A stretch of DNA of 64,000 nucleotides from Pleurostoma richardsiae (GCA_030052745.1 JANBVO010000003.1:1674001-1738000), one strand, 5' to 3'; numbered from the stretch's first letter, positions 34,401 through 46,600 are shown. The notes: a model not told the origin generated them from the letters alone. Translations and numbers: made by a program.

Positions 34401-35410
34401 AAGACCCTAGAAGCGACAAACGTAACCCAGATAGACGTCCTGGAGGAATACCAGCTCCTCCTGGTCCTCTCTAACAAGACGTTGATGTCATATAACCTGG
34501 CGGCGCTCGACCCGAACGAGCCGGCGTTGTCTAAGAGATCGAAGAAGATCCAGAACCACTGCAACTTCTTCAAGACCGGCATCTGCCTTGGTAGGCACTT
34601 GGTATGCTGTGTCAAGTCATCGGCCTTGTCGACGACGATCAAGGTCTATGAGCCCAACGACACCATGTCGAAGGGCAAGAAGCCGAAGGGCTTCGGCAAG
34701 ATGTTCAACGCCGGCCAGGACGAACTGAAGCCATTCAAGGAGTTCTACATTCCCACTGAGTCATCTTCCGTACACTTCCTTAAGTCCAAGTTGTGCGTGG
34801 CATGTGCTCGCGGGTTTGAGGTGGTCTCTCTCGAGACCCTGGAGACGCAGAGTCTGCTCGACCAAGCCGACACCTCCCTCGACTTCGTAGCTCGGAAGGA
34901 AGGAGTCAAGCCGATCCACATCGAGCGTCTCAACGGCGAGTTCCTGCTCAACTACTCCGAGTTCTCCTTCTTCGTCAACCGCAATGGCTGGAGAGCGCGG
35001 CCGGAGTGGAGGATAGACTGGGAGGGTACGCCGCAGAGTTTCGCCTTGTCCTATCCCTGGATCCTGGCGTTCGAGCCGAACTTTATCGAGCTGCGTAACA
35101 TCGAGTCCGGTGCCGTCCACATCGTGCCGCACAAGAACATCCGCATGTTGCACAGCAGCACGCACGAGGTAGGCTTGATATAACTCCCCATTCCCGCCCC
35201 CGCCTGTGCTTTTGCGCGCTCTTATCTCTGGTCACTGGTTTGCTGACGCTTGTTTCAAAGATATTGTTCGCATATGAGGACGAACGCGGGGAGGACGTTG
35301 TGGAGTCGATGGACTTCTGGAAGAGCCAGCGCAGATCTGAGGTCCCGCAGGCGCTGACGGATGGCCGCGTCAACTCGCTACCAGGCGTCCAGTCGAAGGT
35401 TGCGCAATGA
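31433..35410 (+). CDS. rom2: Rho1 guanine nucleotide exchange factor (ROM2/RGF type)
   Basis: It activates Rho1 in the cell-wall integrity pathway at the plasma membrane. Exons 31433-33883, 33937-34273, 34324-35168 and 35261-35410, 1260 residues. Order: disordered N-terminus rich in Pro, Gln, Ser and Met (1-350, with YLQQQRQQQQAQ near 127); DEP domain about 362-455 (YKNAFSGAEAVDVLSYIIRT); DH/RhoGEF about 546-752, opening with RQEVISEICYTERDFVKDL and containing YLTKPTTRLARYPLLLENVL; PH about 755-925; CNH (citron homology) about 930-1240, starting GRKLIYGTDNGIYVSDR. This domain order matches fungal Rom1/Rom2 proteins. The ATG at 31433 (GCCATGGCA) has a strong context. Introns are 53, 50 and 92 bases. 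The last exon supplies the CNH end (FAYEDERGEDVVES). Confidence 0.95.
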
Positions 35411-38400
35411 CAATCTGTTGCCGCTTGATTTCAGATTTGTCAAGCGATCGCGGGGCAGCGCCACTCCTGCGGGCTTTCGAGATATCTGGCACTTGAGATC
35501 CCTAGACAAGGGATACGGGTTGTCGCAGTCGCAGACCCGAGACCTGGCTCTCCGGCTTCAGCTCGCGGGCCGAGACTGGAACGAACCGCTGCTCCGATTG
35601 GAGAGGGTCCCTTGATGAGCCTGCAGACACACACGACAAGACGCCGATCCCCGGTCTAGAGTCTCAGACATCGACGGCACTAGGCGGCGGATAGCTTCGA
35701 GACAGCGGCTGTGGCACGGCTGATCTCGAAGATCGCCCATGCTGTTGTTGTGTCCGTTTCTTATCTACATTTGAATCACAACGGATCTGGGCTGGAGTCC
35801 ACATCCACCTTCCTATCAGTCCCGTCGTCCGCTAGCGGATCATCAGTCGCATGAAAGCCTTTTGTGTTGCCTAGCAGAACCCGGGAAGCACGCGGAGGAG
35901 GGAAGGCAACGGGGGAGGACCTCGAAGTTGGAAGGCATCGAGCGGGATATTTTTCTTCTTTTTTATTTCCGCACCCGGAACCGCGGTGCTGTATCTCTTC
36001 GCTTTGGTTTCCAAATGTTACTACTCATCACTGGGGCAGGCGGGTTCGGCGAGCTTTGCGAGACAGCACAGCACAGCACAGCAAACTAATAGCATTGTAT
36101 TTGGAAGCGCGTTCATGCTTGGTTACAGTTTAGATCTCGTATGGCTATATGCCCGTGGCTGCGTCTTCATCTGGCTTGCTTCTTGACCGTGTCTGGAGTC
36201 TACATCGCGTGGTGGGTGCTTCTGTGTCTGTTGGATCAGCACCAGACTCCTACTGCTGCCATCTGACAACCTGAGACACTGTTGACTTGGACTACTGTGA
36301 TCCCCACGTATCAACCTACCTGGTACCAAGTAATAATCCTTCCACTCACACAGCGAGGCAACGTTCCCTTCGCCATCCCGCGGGGATTGCGGACAGAGTC
36401 CTCGTGGCTCAGGTCGGTCATACTCGGTATTCCCTGACACCGATCCCAAAGCACAGGACTGACAGAAGGTGGCAAAGGAGATGGTGCACTGCGCTGCTCG
36501 TGGACGGATGCGGTTCCACGCCGGGACGGATAAGGCTGCTGTGCTCGACCTTGACGCCGAGTCCGTGGCCTCTCCTTTCCTTTGAGCACAGACGCAGCTG
36601 CTCTCCATGGCAACTTTCCTGTTCTGAAACGGCGGGGCAGGGAACGGAGTCAAAGGCAAGATGCGCTGACGACATGGTGGCCACATCAGGAGCAGGAGAG
36701 TGGACGTGCGTGGGCTCCGCTACGATCGCGCGTGTGCCGTCTCTCCTTGTCTCCTCCTGCCAGACAGAACTTGGGAGAACTCGGTGGGCTCACAGCATGT
36801 TCTGAGGCTTCCCGGCCAAGGGGGATCGTGTAACTCTGGTGGTGGAGCACGCCGGTTCTTTCGCCTTCTTTACTCTTTCTGGAAGCATGTTTCCCGATCC
36901 CGACGGGTCAACTGGGTTACGCGGGACCATCACCTCTCGTTCGATGCGCCGTTCTTGAAACACTCCAGGCGGAAATGCCCATCTATAGACCACGGCAGCA
37001 GCAGCACATCGGAGCGCTACTCGTCGATCCGTTCATGATGATCAGCACGCCCGGCATGTCTTGCAGAACGCCATGGATGGCACCTCAGCCCTCGTCTGCC
37101 AGTCACTCCCAGAAGGCGGTGATCGTTACGTCTGTGGCAGGACGCGTCTCCCAGTTCTGCCAACGAGCAACGCCAGGATGGCCAAGCGAGATTGTCGACG
37201 TGGCAAGACACAACCTTGGGAAATCCCACGGGGTCGAGAATTCTGCAACAGGAACGCGGCATTGGCTGGGCTGGCTTTACCGGTACTCTCGAGGGCTGCA
37301 CTCCAATGCTGAAGAGGGCTGTCACGTCACCATCCCTGCCCGAAGAGCCTCAGCGAGGTGGCGAGATGAGAGCAGGAAAAAGAAATCAAGCTCCTCCCCT
37401 CCGCCTACCAATCTTTTCGCTTTTGTGGGAAACCGTCGCTTGCTGCTGCTGTAGCTGCAATGCAATGTAATCTGCGGCTTACACGCATGTGGAGGACGTC
37501 GCTTGCTAGAAAAGCTGGGGGGGAGGGGGGGCATCGGTGAGAGAGGGCTGGGGGGAAGGGGGGGAGAGATGCCAATGCAGCTCCATCATGCCGGGGCGTC
37601 CCACCGGTTTCCAGAAGCGGCGCTCCGCGACTGGCTCGCGTACCGGCATGCTGGGTCCTGGCGGCGACAGTGTCTCTTCCCCAGATATTCCTAGTGGAGT
37701 GTAGGCAGTGTCGTGCAGGACGCTGCGAATATGTTGAGGACACCCTGGGACGACGCTATTCTCCTTTGCTTCCTACCCCTCCTTGTCAGTCTCCTTGGCG
37801 CAGCACACCACTGAGACTACCAGATCCTCCCTGGGCCCCCGCCTTTCCACCCCTGGAAACGGCCTCCTCCTGGCTGCAGGAGCTGGGGGAGCGAGGGCCA
37901 GGCGGGGTTGAGGAGGAAGAGGAGGGGGAGGGGGCGTGTGCAGACGGAGCACGCACCGGTGCCACCACCGCTAACACATACCCCGGAGCTAGAGCTCTGA
38001 TTGACGGGCTGGCGCCGTCTCCGGCGAGAGCTGCCCAGGCCGTCCTGGGGCTAGAACCCTGCGCTTGTTCGTTGCTTGTTTCCACATCCAGCACTCGCTC
38101 GTACGAGAGGCGTCAGCTGTGCAGCTAAGACGGACGGGCCTCCGTGTCTCTCTCCTCCCTGGTGTGGTCTTTGTGCTCGACCAACAGCGGCCGACCTTGC
38201 GACGTAATAGGTACACCGGTGCCAGTCAGTGGCGCGCTGCTTGTCTCCCCGGGCTGGAGAGAGACAAGAAGAGAAAAGAAAGGAAAAGAAAAGAAAAAAG
38301 AAAATTGGGCATTCCAGGCGGGGGACGGGACAGCGACGGCCTAACGCTCGCTGCCTCTGTCGTTGCGCAAATCGTGACTTAAGGGGCGGCCCCAGATTTC

Positions 38401-39129
38401 TGACTTCCGAGACGTCCGTGCCGTTGCGTGCTGCCGCTAAACCCCACCGTCCGTTCCCCCTGTCGTCGCTTTGCCGCGCAGAACGTGCGGCGTTCGGTAT
38501 TGCGGTATCTGAGCACGATTGATGATGATGGTACGAGGTACGACAACCTGATTTGTTGGGAACAGCCGCGGGCTACCTGGCTGGCTGGCTGGCTTGACGT
38601 TAGTTTGCCCTTGCGCCGGCCCTGCGGTGGCCCGCCTGGCGGATTCGTTCGTCTGTTTCTGGTATATAGATGTGGCCATGGAAGCTCCCAGGGAACGAAC
38701 GCAGAACGTTGGCCGTTTCTGTCTCTTCTCTCCTGTATCTCACTCGAGCATCGTCTCCTCTCAAGGTGGACCCCAACCCCCCATACACACTCTCACCAAC
38801 CTTGAAGGAGTAGATTCGATGAGTCCTCCTCCTCCTCATCGACTTGCAGACACTCCATCGTCGTCAACTCCACTACGCTCTCTTGCCGAGCTGGACTGAA
38901 GGGACACCCACCTCGGCCTCTTCAGCCCTCACATCCACATCGTTATCATCCAGCGGCCCTGTAGACAAACTATCTGCTCGCAGAATGGCTTGCTACTGTG
39001 CCAACTACTACGTCCGTCCACCTACTCCCTCGACCCTCCCCGTACCCACGCCGGCACCTTACCATGTAGTCACCCTTAGCTGACATATCCATCAAACCTT
39101 GAAGGGCTCAATCAACTGCCATAATACAG
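35411..39129. other. 3.7-kb stretch with no supported gene
   Basis: Open frames occur on both strands (for example 36287-36805 plus, 36123-36686 minus, 37670-38128 plus), but they overlap each other on opposite strands, are rich in Ser, Arg and Cys as random GC-rich frames are, and lack splice-supported continuity. A homopurine tract lies at 38266-38304, and a G-rich simple repeat (GGGGGAGGGGGG) at 37517-37563. The right end may be promoter, leader or a first exon of the small gene ending at 39479. Confidence 0.4.
38266..38304 (+). repeat. 39-base homopurine A/G tract
   Basis: Unbroken purine run of AAGAAGAGAAAAG-type units. Such tracts are common in fungal promoters and may exclude nucleosomes or form triplex DNA. 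Confidence 0.9.
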
Positions 39130-39479
39130 TCTCCCGCTTCGGCGACCGGTGCAAGCTGTGTCTGGTACGCAACGTCCACACCCACACCCACACCCACACA
39201 CTCCCACACATCCCGCGATCTCCCGACGCCTTCCTTCCTGCGTGGGGGTGACCTGATCCCGGCATCATGAACTGACACGCGCAACTAACTCTCTCTCTCT
39301 TTCACATGCAGGCGCTCAAGAGTGGGGCATCGCTGACCGACGGCCTCCTGCTTCCCGAGGCCGAGCCGGCCGGCAAGAGCCCCCTGATGCCCCTTGCCGA
39401 GCAGCAGCCGAGGCGGCACCACTTCCGGAGCGGGCCCGACGCCCGGGGCCGGGTCATGCTCGAGAGGATGAAGAAGTGA
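39130..39479 (+). CDS. Small Cys-containing protein, 3' exons only
   Basis: Two exons are well supported: 39130-39164 (encodes SRFGDRCKLCL) and 39312-39479 (starts ALKSGASLTDG, ends RVMLERMKK, 56 codons with stop). They join in frame through a GTACGC donor and a CATGCAG acceptor; the 147-base intron carries a CCCACA repeat. The motif RCKLCLALK contains a C-x-x-C pair. The 5' end is unresolved. An ATG at 38985 (MACYCANYY...) is attractive because it is also Cys-rich, but the only donor giving the right phase is a weak GTGCCA at 38998, which would leave four and a third codons. The total may be about 70-90 residues. I do not know its function. Confidence 0.5.
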
Positions 39480-39549
39480 AAGGAGGCACCGAAGTTTCTT
39501 CACAGTCCAGGAAAGCGACGGATTTTTTTGGAATTTTATCACGGAACCC

Positions 39550-39581
<32 letters not shown>

Positions 39582-40049
39582 TGAGCGGCGTTTGGATTGG
39601 GGAAACAAACCTACTGTACGTAGTTGAAAAGCTGAGCAAGTATCGGAAAGGGATCTTGTACAGTACGTTATGAGGCGCTCCCGGTTATTCATGACCATGG
39701 AAGGAAGGCATAAAGGGCCTGTTTGCCTCTTCGATGGAATCTCAAGATTCAAGACGCCGGCGGCGAGAGCAAAGCTTGGGACACCGGGTTTATGAGTTCA
39801 TAAGTCATTTGTCTATCTAGCATGATTGTCTCTACCTGTCTCGGCCACATACAAAAGGCTCGAGGAAAAATACATCCATCATTCATACCATTCCGGCCGG
39901 GGAAGGGCGCGCCAGAAAGCCGAAACAAAACGCCAATTGCAGCCCTCTTCAGTAGATAACTTTCACCTTTGGAGCAATCCAGGCCAACCAGGAGGCAGTT
40001 CCAGCCGTATCATCGAAATCCCACCACCAAGAAACATATTGTATCCTGT
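39480..40049. other. Convergent 3' region with a poly-T run
   Basis: 570 bases between two converging genes. Apart from the 27-T run listed separately I see no feature. Confidence 0.5.
39553..39579 (+). repeat. 27-base poly-T run
   Basis: Unbroken run of 27 T on the plus strand, 74 bases after the stop of the small Cys-containing gene. It could be a reverse-inserted poly-A relic or simple slippage. No target-site duplication is obvious around it. Confidence 0.95.
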
Positions 40050-40747
40050 TCACCATAGCCTCGGCTGGTAGTACACCGGCTTCTCCCCCTGCGCCAGCCT
40101 CCGGATCTCCTCCTTGATCAGCCTGCGCCTCTCCGCCCTGCTGACCGGCTTCTGCGTGTTGTCGTTGGGGTTCGGCACCAGGTCGTCGTCCCGCGAGTCC
40201 GCCGCAGCCCTGTCGGCCCACGGAGAGCCGGCACCGCTCACCTTACCTGCCGGCTGCCCCGCCTGTCCTTGCTTGTCTGGTGCCATCACGTTCTGCTGTT
40301 GCTGCTGCTGCTGCTGCTGCTGTTCGCCAGCGGTACGGTCCTCCGGCACCGTCGGCCTCACTTCTACGACCGGCCCCGGCCTCTTCCGCCTGATCCGCCG
40401 CGCGGCGGCGCTCCTGTCAAAGTCATCGTCGACCGCGACGACGGTCCCGTCGGGTAACTCGGTGGTCGACTTCCTGAAGCGGTCCGGGAGGAAGATCTTG
40501 GGCGAGGGCCGCGGCGAGGGCTTGATGGCGGCGCGGAGGTCGCGCAGGGTGCGCTGCTGGATGGCGTAGCCGCTGAGGAAGAGGGCGAGGGTGAAGAAGA
40601 CGACTGGGAAATTGGCGGGATTAGTCTGCGGTTGAGGCTAAGGGCTGAGGGGTTCTGGCTGGAACGCAGGGGGATGCGGGCGTGCGGAGGCGGCTTACCG
40701 ATGGCGGAGGAGATGGCTATGGAGACTTGGGACGAGGTCAGGAGCAT
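40050..40747 (-). CDS. Single-pass membrane protein with polyQ, unknown function
   Basis: Exons (minus): 40747-40699 and 40603-40050, 200 residues. The intron starts GTAAGCC and ends TTTCCCAG. Residues about 1-33 form one hydrophobic segment that spans the splice junction (SQVSIAISSAIVVFFTLALF), with almost no N-terminal tail, so it is probably a signal anchor. It is followed by LRDLRAAIKPSPRP and a basic KSTTELPDGTVVAVDDDFDR stretch, then ARRIRRKRPGPVVEVRPTVP, a Gln10 run, and a basic C-terminus (SRAERRRLIKEEIRRLAQGE...YYQPRLW). This pattern recurs in fungal proteins of unknown function; mitochondrial or ER membrane is possible. It is divergent from prp38. Confidence 0.8.
40293..40322 (-). 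repeat. CAG/CAA tract encoding Gln10
   Basis: Ten consecutive Gln codons: seven CAG, one CAA, two CAG, read on the minus strand. The CAA interruption marks it as an older, partly stabilised repeat. Confidence 0.9.
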
Positions 40748-41167
40748 GGCGTCTCAGTGTGTGCAGGTGAAGGGTGTACACATGCAATGATATTCAAGTA
40801 CGCAGTTTCGGGAGTATTCTTCTGGGTTTTCTTGATGCAATTGAAGCATTTGTATAGTCTTCTATTCCAGAATGACATCCTCCCAAGGGGGTCATTGGCG
40901 ATGGCGTGAGCGCTGGGCGAAGTAAACAAGCTGGCGGGGCAACTATCGATAATCTCTTATCGATAAGCTCTTTGCGCCACCGAAATCGTGAGAAATCCCA
41001 AGAGCTTCGCCCGTTCGCGACGAAACGCTTCACCACTCGCAAAATACTCCGCACACGATCCCGACGACAAACCAAAAGCGACATTACCAGAGCAGCATCT
41101 CCAAGAGCGATTCTAATTGATAAACATCAAAGTACGCCCACGCCGAAAGGAGCAACCCCGACAAACG
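40748..41167. promoter_or_regulatory. Divergent promoter, TM protein / prp38
   Basis: 420 bases between opposing ATGs. An AT-rich block at 40785-40870 and an inverted ATCGATAATCTCTTATCGAT at about 40946-40965 are visible; the latter is an ATCGATAA repeat in opposite orientation that could be a protein-binding site. Confidence 0.5.
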
Positions 41168-41968
41168 ATGGACACCCACCGCGCCGACGAGCGGCGCTTC
41201 CTCGACGAACGCGGCTCCGGCGCGACCCTGGCGCCCAACGGCCTCAACCCGGCGACGATCATGGAGAAGGCGGTGCGCGAGCGCATCGTGGACAGCTACT
41301 TCTTCAAGGAGCAGTGCTTCGGCGTCAACGAGGCCGACGTGGTCGACCGTGTCGCGTCCTATGTGCGCTTCGTGGGCGGCACTTACGGCGCCGGCCAGAA
41401 GCCCACGCCCTTCCTGTGCCTGGCCTTCAAGCTGCTGCAGCTGGCCCCCGCGGACGACGTCCTGCGCGAGTACCTGGCCTACGGCGGCGAGCGGTTCAAG
41501 TACCTGCGCGCGCTGGCCGCCTTCTACGTGCGGCTGACCCGGCCCGCCAAGGAGGTCTACACGCTGCTGGAGCCGTACCTGGAGGACCGGCGGAAGCTGC
41601 GGCGCAGGGGCAAGGCGGGCACGAACCTGACGTTCGTGGATGAGTTCGTGGACGACCTGCTTGTCAAGGAGAGGGTGTGCGGCACGAGTCTGTGGAAGAT
41701 GCCGGCGCGGGAACTGCTCGAGGACCTGGAGGTGCTGGAGCCGAGGGTGAGCCCGCTGGGCGATATCGAGGAGTTGTTGGAGGACGAGGACGAGGAGCTG
41801 GGGAACGGAGGGGAGAATGGAGCGGACGAGAGCGGGAGCGAGAGCGGGAGGGGTAGGGATGAGAGCCGAGGAAGCGACGACGTCCGGGCTCGGGACAAGA
41901 GCAGGGGCAGGGATGAGATGGAGGTGGATCGTGAAGATGCGCCTTCAAGTCGTGAGAGGAGTCCATGA
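41168..41968 (+). CDS. prp38: Pre-mRNA-splicing factor PRP38
   Basis: PRP38 is part of the U4/U6.U5 tri-snRNP / B complex and is needed for spliceosome activation. Single exon, 266 residues. The PRP38 domain covers about residues 15-180: NGLNPATIMEKAVRERIVDS, YFFKEQCFGVN, GQKPTPFLCLAFKLLQL, FKYLRALAAFYVRLTR and the YLEDRRKLRRR loop are family hallmarks. The C-terminal 80 residues are acidic then rich in Arg/Asp/Ser (GRGRDESRG-type repeats), an RD/RS-like tail. The ATG at 41168 is well placed before ATLAPNGLNP; a longer reading back to 41117 has no ATG. The stop overlaps an ATG (ATGATG at 41965) opening another frame that reads TRSRSPRTDE, which I treat as chance. Confidence 0.95.
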   Translation: MDTHRADERRFLDERGSGATLAPNGLNPATIMEKAVRERIVDSYFFKEQCFGVNEADVVDRVASYVRFVGGTYGAGQKPTPFLCLAFKLLQLAPADDVLREYLAYGGERFKYLRALAAFYVRLTRPAKEVYTLLEPYLEDRRKLRRRGKAGTNLTFVDEFVDDLLVKERVCGTSLWKMPARELLEDLEVLEPRVSPLGDIEELLEDEDEELGNGGENGADESGSESGRGRDESRGSDDVRARDKSRGRDEMEVDREDAPSSRERSP

Positions 41969-43627
41969 TGACACGTTCACGATCGCCAAGAACGGACGAG
42001 ATACAAAAAGCAGCTGTCCACGAGCAGCAAAACGGCTATACTAAGATCCCCACAGCCGCCCCGGCGTGGAAGCCATTCTCGCCGCAGATGCACGGAGTGC
42101 TTCAGTCAACAGGATATATCGCGTCCAAGGCAGTATCCTGTTCAGCAACGCCGGCGGAGGCTTCTCAAATTACTCTGGATTCGACCTGGGCTTCTGGATC
42201 TCCAAGGCTCGTAGGATGTGCTGAAGGCTTGAAGCCGTCGGACGGTCTCGTAGTCGTGGTTTCGGACTATGTCAGAGACGCAGTGCATAATGTGGCAACA
42301 TCGAGATCGCACCGAATGCTGAACATGTCAGGGTTGACTTGGGTGCGATAGCTTCAGAAGGAGTTCATGATGGAGAAGCGCTCAATCGACTAGCAGCGTC
42401 GATGTTAGATACACATATCTCAGGGAACCGCCGCCGAATTGGTCAATACCTCTTTCACCGTAGAGTTACGTTTGTACACCAACCATGGCATAACCTACGT
42501 CAAAAATGCTGGCTTGGCCTCACTGCACGACCGCAGCGTCCACCGAAAGAAGAGAAATCTAGATGACAGCTCAGCATGCAGCCTGGTGCTTCAGGACTCG
42601 AGAATTATTCACAGGGTTCTTCATGTGCCTGGAAAACTGGCTTGATGACATGCCTCTGTCTCTGGCGCTTTATGGCCCTGCAACACAGACAGCTGGATGT
42701 CTAAGATGCGCCAGAATAAAGTACCTTACCTACTACAACATATCCTGTGCCATCTTAGCTTAGTTCATACAACGACAACAATGTGCTCGGGCTCTCCAGC
42801 CTACCTCCCGCCATGTAGACTTGAACAGACAGCTCAGGTGCCCTATCTTCCTCCGCGACCCCTAAGCTCCACGAGTTTGTGTCCCTCAGCCCGATGTAGC
42901 TCCTTCTGAGGAGAAATGCGCCAGGGACAAGAAACACAGGATAGGTCATATCGGTCTCCCTCATAAGCCTCAGTCCTGAAGGCCAAATCAGTCTCACATG
43001 TGCTCCATGCCTCCCTCATCCGTCAAGTCAGCGTCGTCTAGGTTAGAAGGCCAAAGTTCCCGAACTGCTGTCTGTAGTGGGAGGATATCGTAAGTAGTCC
43101 ACTGCACAGAGAAACCTCCCGACAGTATGATCTAGCTGAATAGAAGACTACTTTTTCGGGGGTTGAGAAGGCTTGCGATCCTGATGTAGGTGGCCGAATT
43201 TTGACGTAGGTTGTACAGGCGCTCGAAGTCAGCTGTGAGGCGAGGTCAAGATGATTAGTGAGTTAGATCAATGATTCCGGCATCTCAACTAGGACGAAAA
43301 GACGACCAGACAACAATATGAATTCTCTCCCATGGACCCTCGAGCCGCCACTCCGAACACAGTAGTTAAGGTTGACTATATGATATTGACTCGACACCTG
43401 GATACCCCCATAAGCGACTTCTACAGGCCGCTATGAGCCTTCCCTCTAGCGCGTTGTGGATCTCTTGAGCATCTGATATCTCCATGTCATAATATATATC
43501 AGACAGCTCGACTTAAGAGGCTAAGAATGCGACGCGCCTCTTTCAGTTGTCATACAATACTCCAGGCAAAGGATGATAACATCAGAGGACCTGTAGTTCG
43601 AGCACAGCATTTCTCTAACAGACCAGC
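41969..43627. other. 1.7-kb convergent intergenic stretch
   Basis: It lies between the stops of prp38 and the Ser-rich gene. The sequence is less G+C-rich than its neighbours, with many small open frames and no domain. I looked for transposon ends or terminal repeats and saw none. Nothing callable. Confidence 0.4.
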
Positions 43628-46600
43628 TCAAAGGAATGCAGCGCTTTCGTCGCTGCTGACCATCCGCCGTCTCCGACTGTTCAGGAAAAGGTCCACCATC
43701 CTTCTGCTTCCTAAGGCCTGCGGGCTTAAACAAGGATTGGGCACTTCACGACCCTGTCTACCAGATTTGCCACCAAGGTCCGTATCTGCTGTCCTTGAAT
43801 CATCATGGTTGGAGAAGGGCTTCTGTCGAGATGCCTGGTGAAGCTGAGGCTCGGTAGCGGCGCATGGGATGGGGTTGGCCGACTCGGAAGCAGGAACCCA
43901 GCGGACAACATCCTCATCAGTTCTGGGCATCCCCTGTGTGCCTTTAGTAGATGTTGACGAAGAAGCATTTGGCGAGCCAGTATGGGCGGTTCTGGTCCTG
44001 TTCAGAGATCGCAGACGGGCAAGAGACTTCGTACGCCTCGCGGCCCTGAATTCATTTGAATCTGGAGACATGACTTGTTCCGATAATTTCAACTCCCTCG
44101 CAGACTTGACACTCTTCACAGATGGGGATGCCAAGGGCCTCAGAGCACTCTTGGGTGGTATAGGGGGCGGTGGAGGAGAAGGGGGTGGTGCTGGCATAGA
44201 CAACATGGAAAGGGGTGCCTCATTTTCACGCCGCACTGATTCGGATGGCGGCGTCGGTCTCGAAGTCGGTAGCTGTTGACGAGAGGCTTTGACGACATTT
44301 GGCTCGATTAGGCCCAATGGCGGTATTGGCATCGATGCTTCGTCGTGGCTCCCAATCTGTGCCGACTCGCGTATGTGACCATACATCAAAGCCCTCGGCA
44401 TGCTTGGAAGGACGTGCCCAATATCCGACAGGCGCTCACTGCTTACACGTGTGGGTGATGGGGAGGGTTCCATCTTCGAGACGTCTGCAGATAACCATGT
44501 CTTCCAATCGACCGAGCTCGCGGTAGAACTAATACGTTGCCCGGTCGGACGGTAAGCTGTCACATCAATGAACACGCTGGCGTTCCCTAATGTGCTCGTC
44601 GTTTCCGGGAATTCATCACTCACGGAGGTGGAGCCAGGTGCAGGCGGAGGTTCATCTGCAGTGGCTTGAGAATAGACGCTCTCGGAATAAGCTATCTTGC
44701 AGTCAGAAGCGGTCGTGTCTGTTCGCTGCGAACGAGGGCGGGCGTCTGTGTCTGTCGGAACTTCTGCTATTCGGAGTTGACCTTCGTTTTCTGCAGCTTT
44801 CATCGACTCTCGCAGCGCACGACGGTAGGGGCTTGTCGTCCGGAATGTATGGCACTCTGGGCTTCCGAAAAATGCAGAACTTCGCGTACGAAGGGTTTTT
44901 GGTGATGCGGATCGTGCGTCGACGCGAGGAAGCAGGCCAATTGGTGGCGAGAGGCCATGCCCATTCCCTTGCGATGGACCATGGCACGGCTTATAGCCGC
45001 TTGTAGTCACAGATAGCGCCTGCAGATGATTATTCTTGTCATGGACATTGTCCACTATATCCTCGGCGGCGCCGTTGGGCGATTCCATTCTCCCTTGTGG
45101 CCGTAGATGTCCCTCCGATATCACGGGGCTGCTAATGGGAACAGTCACACCTTCCGGCTCGATACATCGAATTGTGACCGGGGTTGCCTGCTGCCTTCTG
45201 TCACTCTCAGTATGGCTGCTCCCTGGTGATGCTGCCACGAACGGATCAACGGCCTCGCCGCTTGACTTCCTCTGTTGTTCTATGATATCCGCAAGTTGCT
45301 TCGTCTCACTCATTCTCTTCATGAGCGCAGAATAGACTCGTTGACTGTTGACGGTAGGTCCTGGGGAAAGGGGCTGGGCCAGACGCTCTTGTGACTGAAT
45401 TCCGAGTGTCATCAGCCGCGGTCGTGTCATCGACGAGGATGGAGCATGGGTTCCATTTTCCTTGATCACCGAAAGTCTTTGCCTCTCCCACTCTGCTGCT
45501 TCCGGGGGCAACTGTGTGACAATGGTGTTGGCGTCAGAGCTGGCCCAGCTGGTGACGCGCGACTTTTCCCCCGAAAGCTTTCTTGGTTCGCTAGACAGGT
45601 TTTCCAAGCTTCCCTGGCGGGAGTGAACTTGGGTGTTGGATGGATCTGCATGCAGTGAGGGCACCCTAGTAGAGACCTGGGATATTGAACTATTCATCGT
45701 ATCGGCACCGTAATATCGACTGTCAAAGAACTTTGATACATGGGTGTTTTGTGCGTTGATTTGTTGTTCGGGTATCTTGACGCCATCGTTGCCATTTTTT
45801 CCTCTGTTGAAAAGGCTCCTGATTCTAGTCCTGAAGGATGATGAGACTTTCCGTGCCTTGCTCTTGAAGCTTCCGTTCTTGGCTAGGAGAATACTCCCAG
45901 TAGTCGTGACACGAGGTAGAGCACTGTGTGATGAACTCGAGCGCAATGTCTTCTTCATCGGCACCTCTGCCCTTTTGGTCTTCGAGAGGATGAAGAGGGA
46001 AGACCTTGCTTTGAGGCTTGACGGGTGCGACATAGTGATAGATGGAGCTCCGCTTGTGTCTAGGGCATGATCAAGTTCATCCCGGCTTGCAAAAGATCCT
46101 ACATATGCTCGTCTGTTTCTCAGGAAACTCATGGATCTTGGCGCGCGGAGAACCGGGTGAATAGGTATTGGCTCATCCTCCTTTTCGCTGTTCAATACCG
46201 CATAACGTGAAGTCGATACTCGCTGCAAGGGATGTACTGTCGTATTTGACGATATGTCACTGAATAGGGAGCTGTCAGGAGCACTGTCCGTCAACGGACC
46301 CATCGCTGCGCGGGAGGAGTCTGCCGAAGTGAACAACGATCGAGACCTACGAAGGTGTCTGTATGAAGACGGCATTGACGCAATGTCGTCCTCTGGCGTA
46401 TATTGATCATCTTCGGCGAGAAGGGAGTTAACATGACTGATCGACGAAGTCACCGGCCCTGGGCCCTGTTGCGTTCCTCCACGGCAAGATGCGGCAGCAG
46501 ATAAATGCGTGGCATTGGCGTCGCCGAGCTTATATTGTTGTGCGAGTTCACAATCCTTGGCACTGTTAAGGCCGTCCGCGGCATTCTTGGGCCGGGCTTC

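Noticed and set aside
36123-38128. Several 100-190-codon open frames on both strands
   Set aside because: They overlap one another on opposite strands and show no consistent codon structure or domain; expected by chance in GC-rich DNA.
41965-42351. Open frame starting in the prp38 stop (ATGATG) and reading TRSRSPRTDE
   Set aside because: The RS-like start is tempting as a continuation of the PRP38 tail, but it needs a frame change with no intron, and the rest has no RS character.
42600-43600. Possible transposon relic in the AT-richer intergenic stretch
   Set aside because: No terminal repeats, transposase- or polymerase-like frames, or target duplications could be seen.
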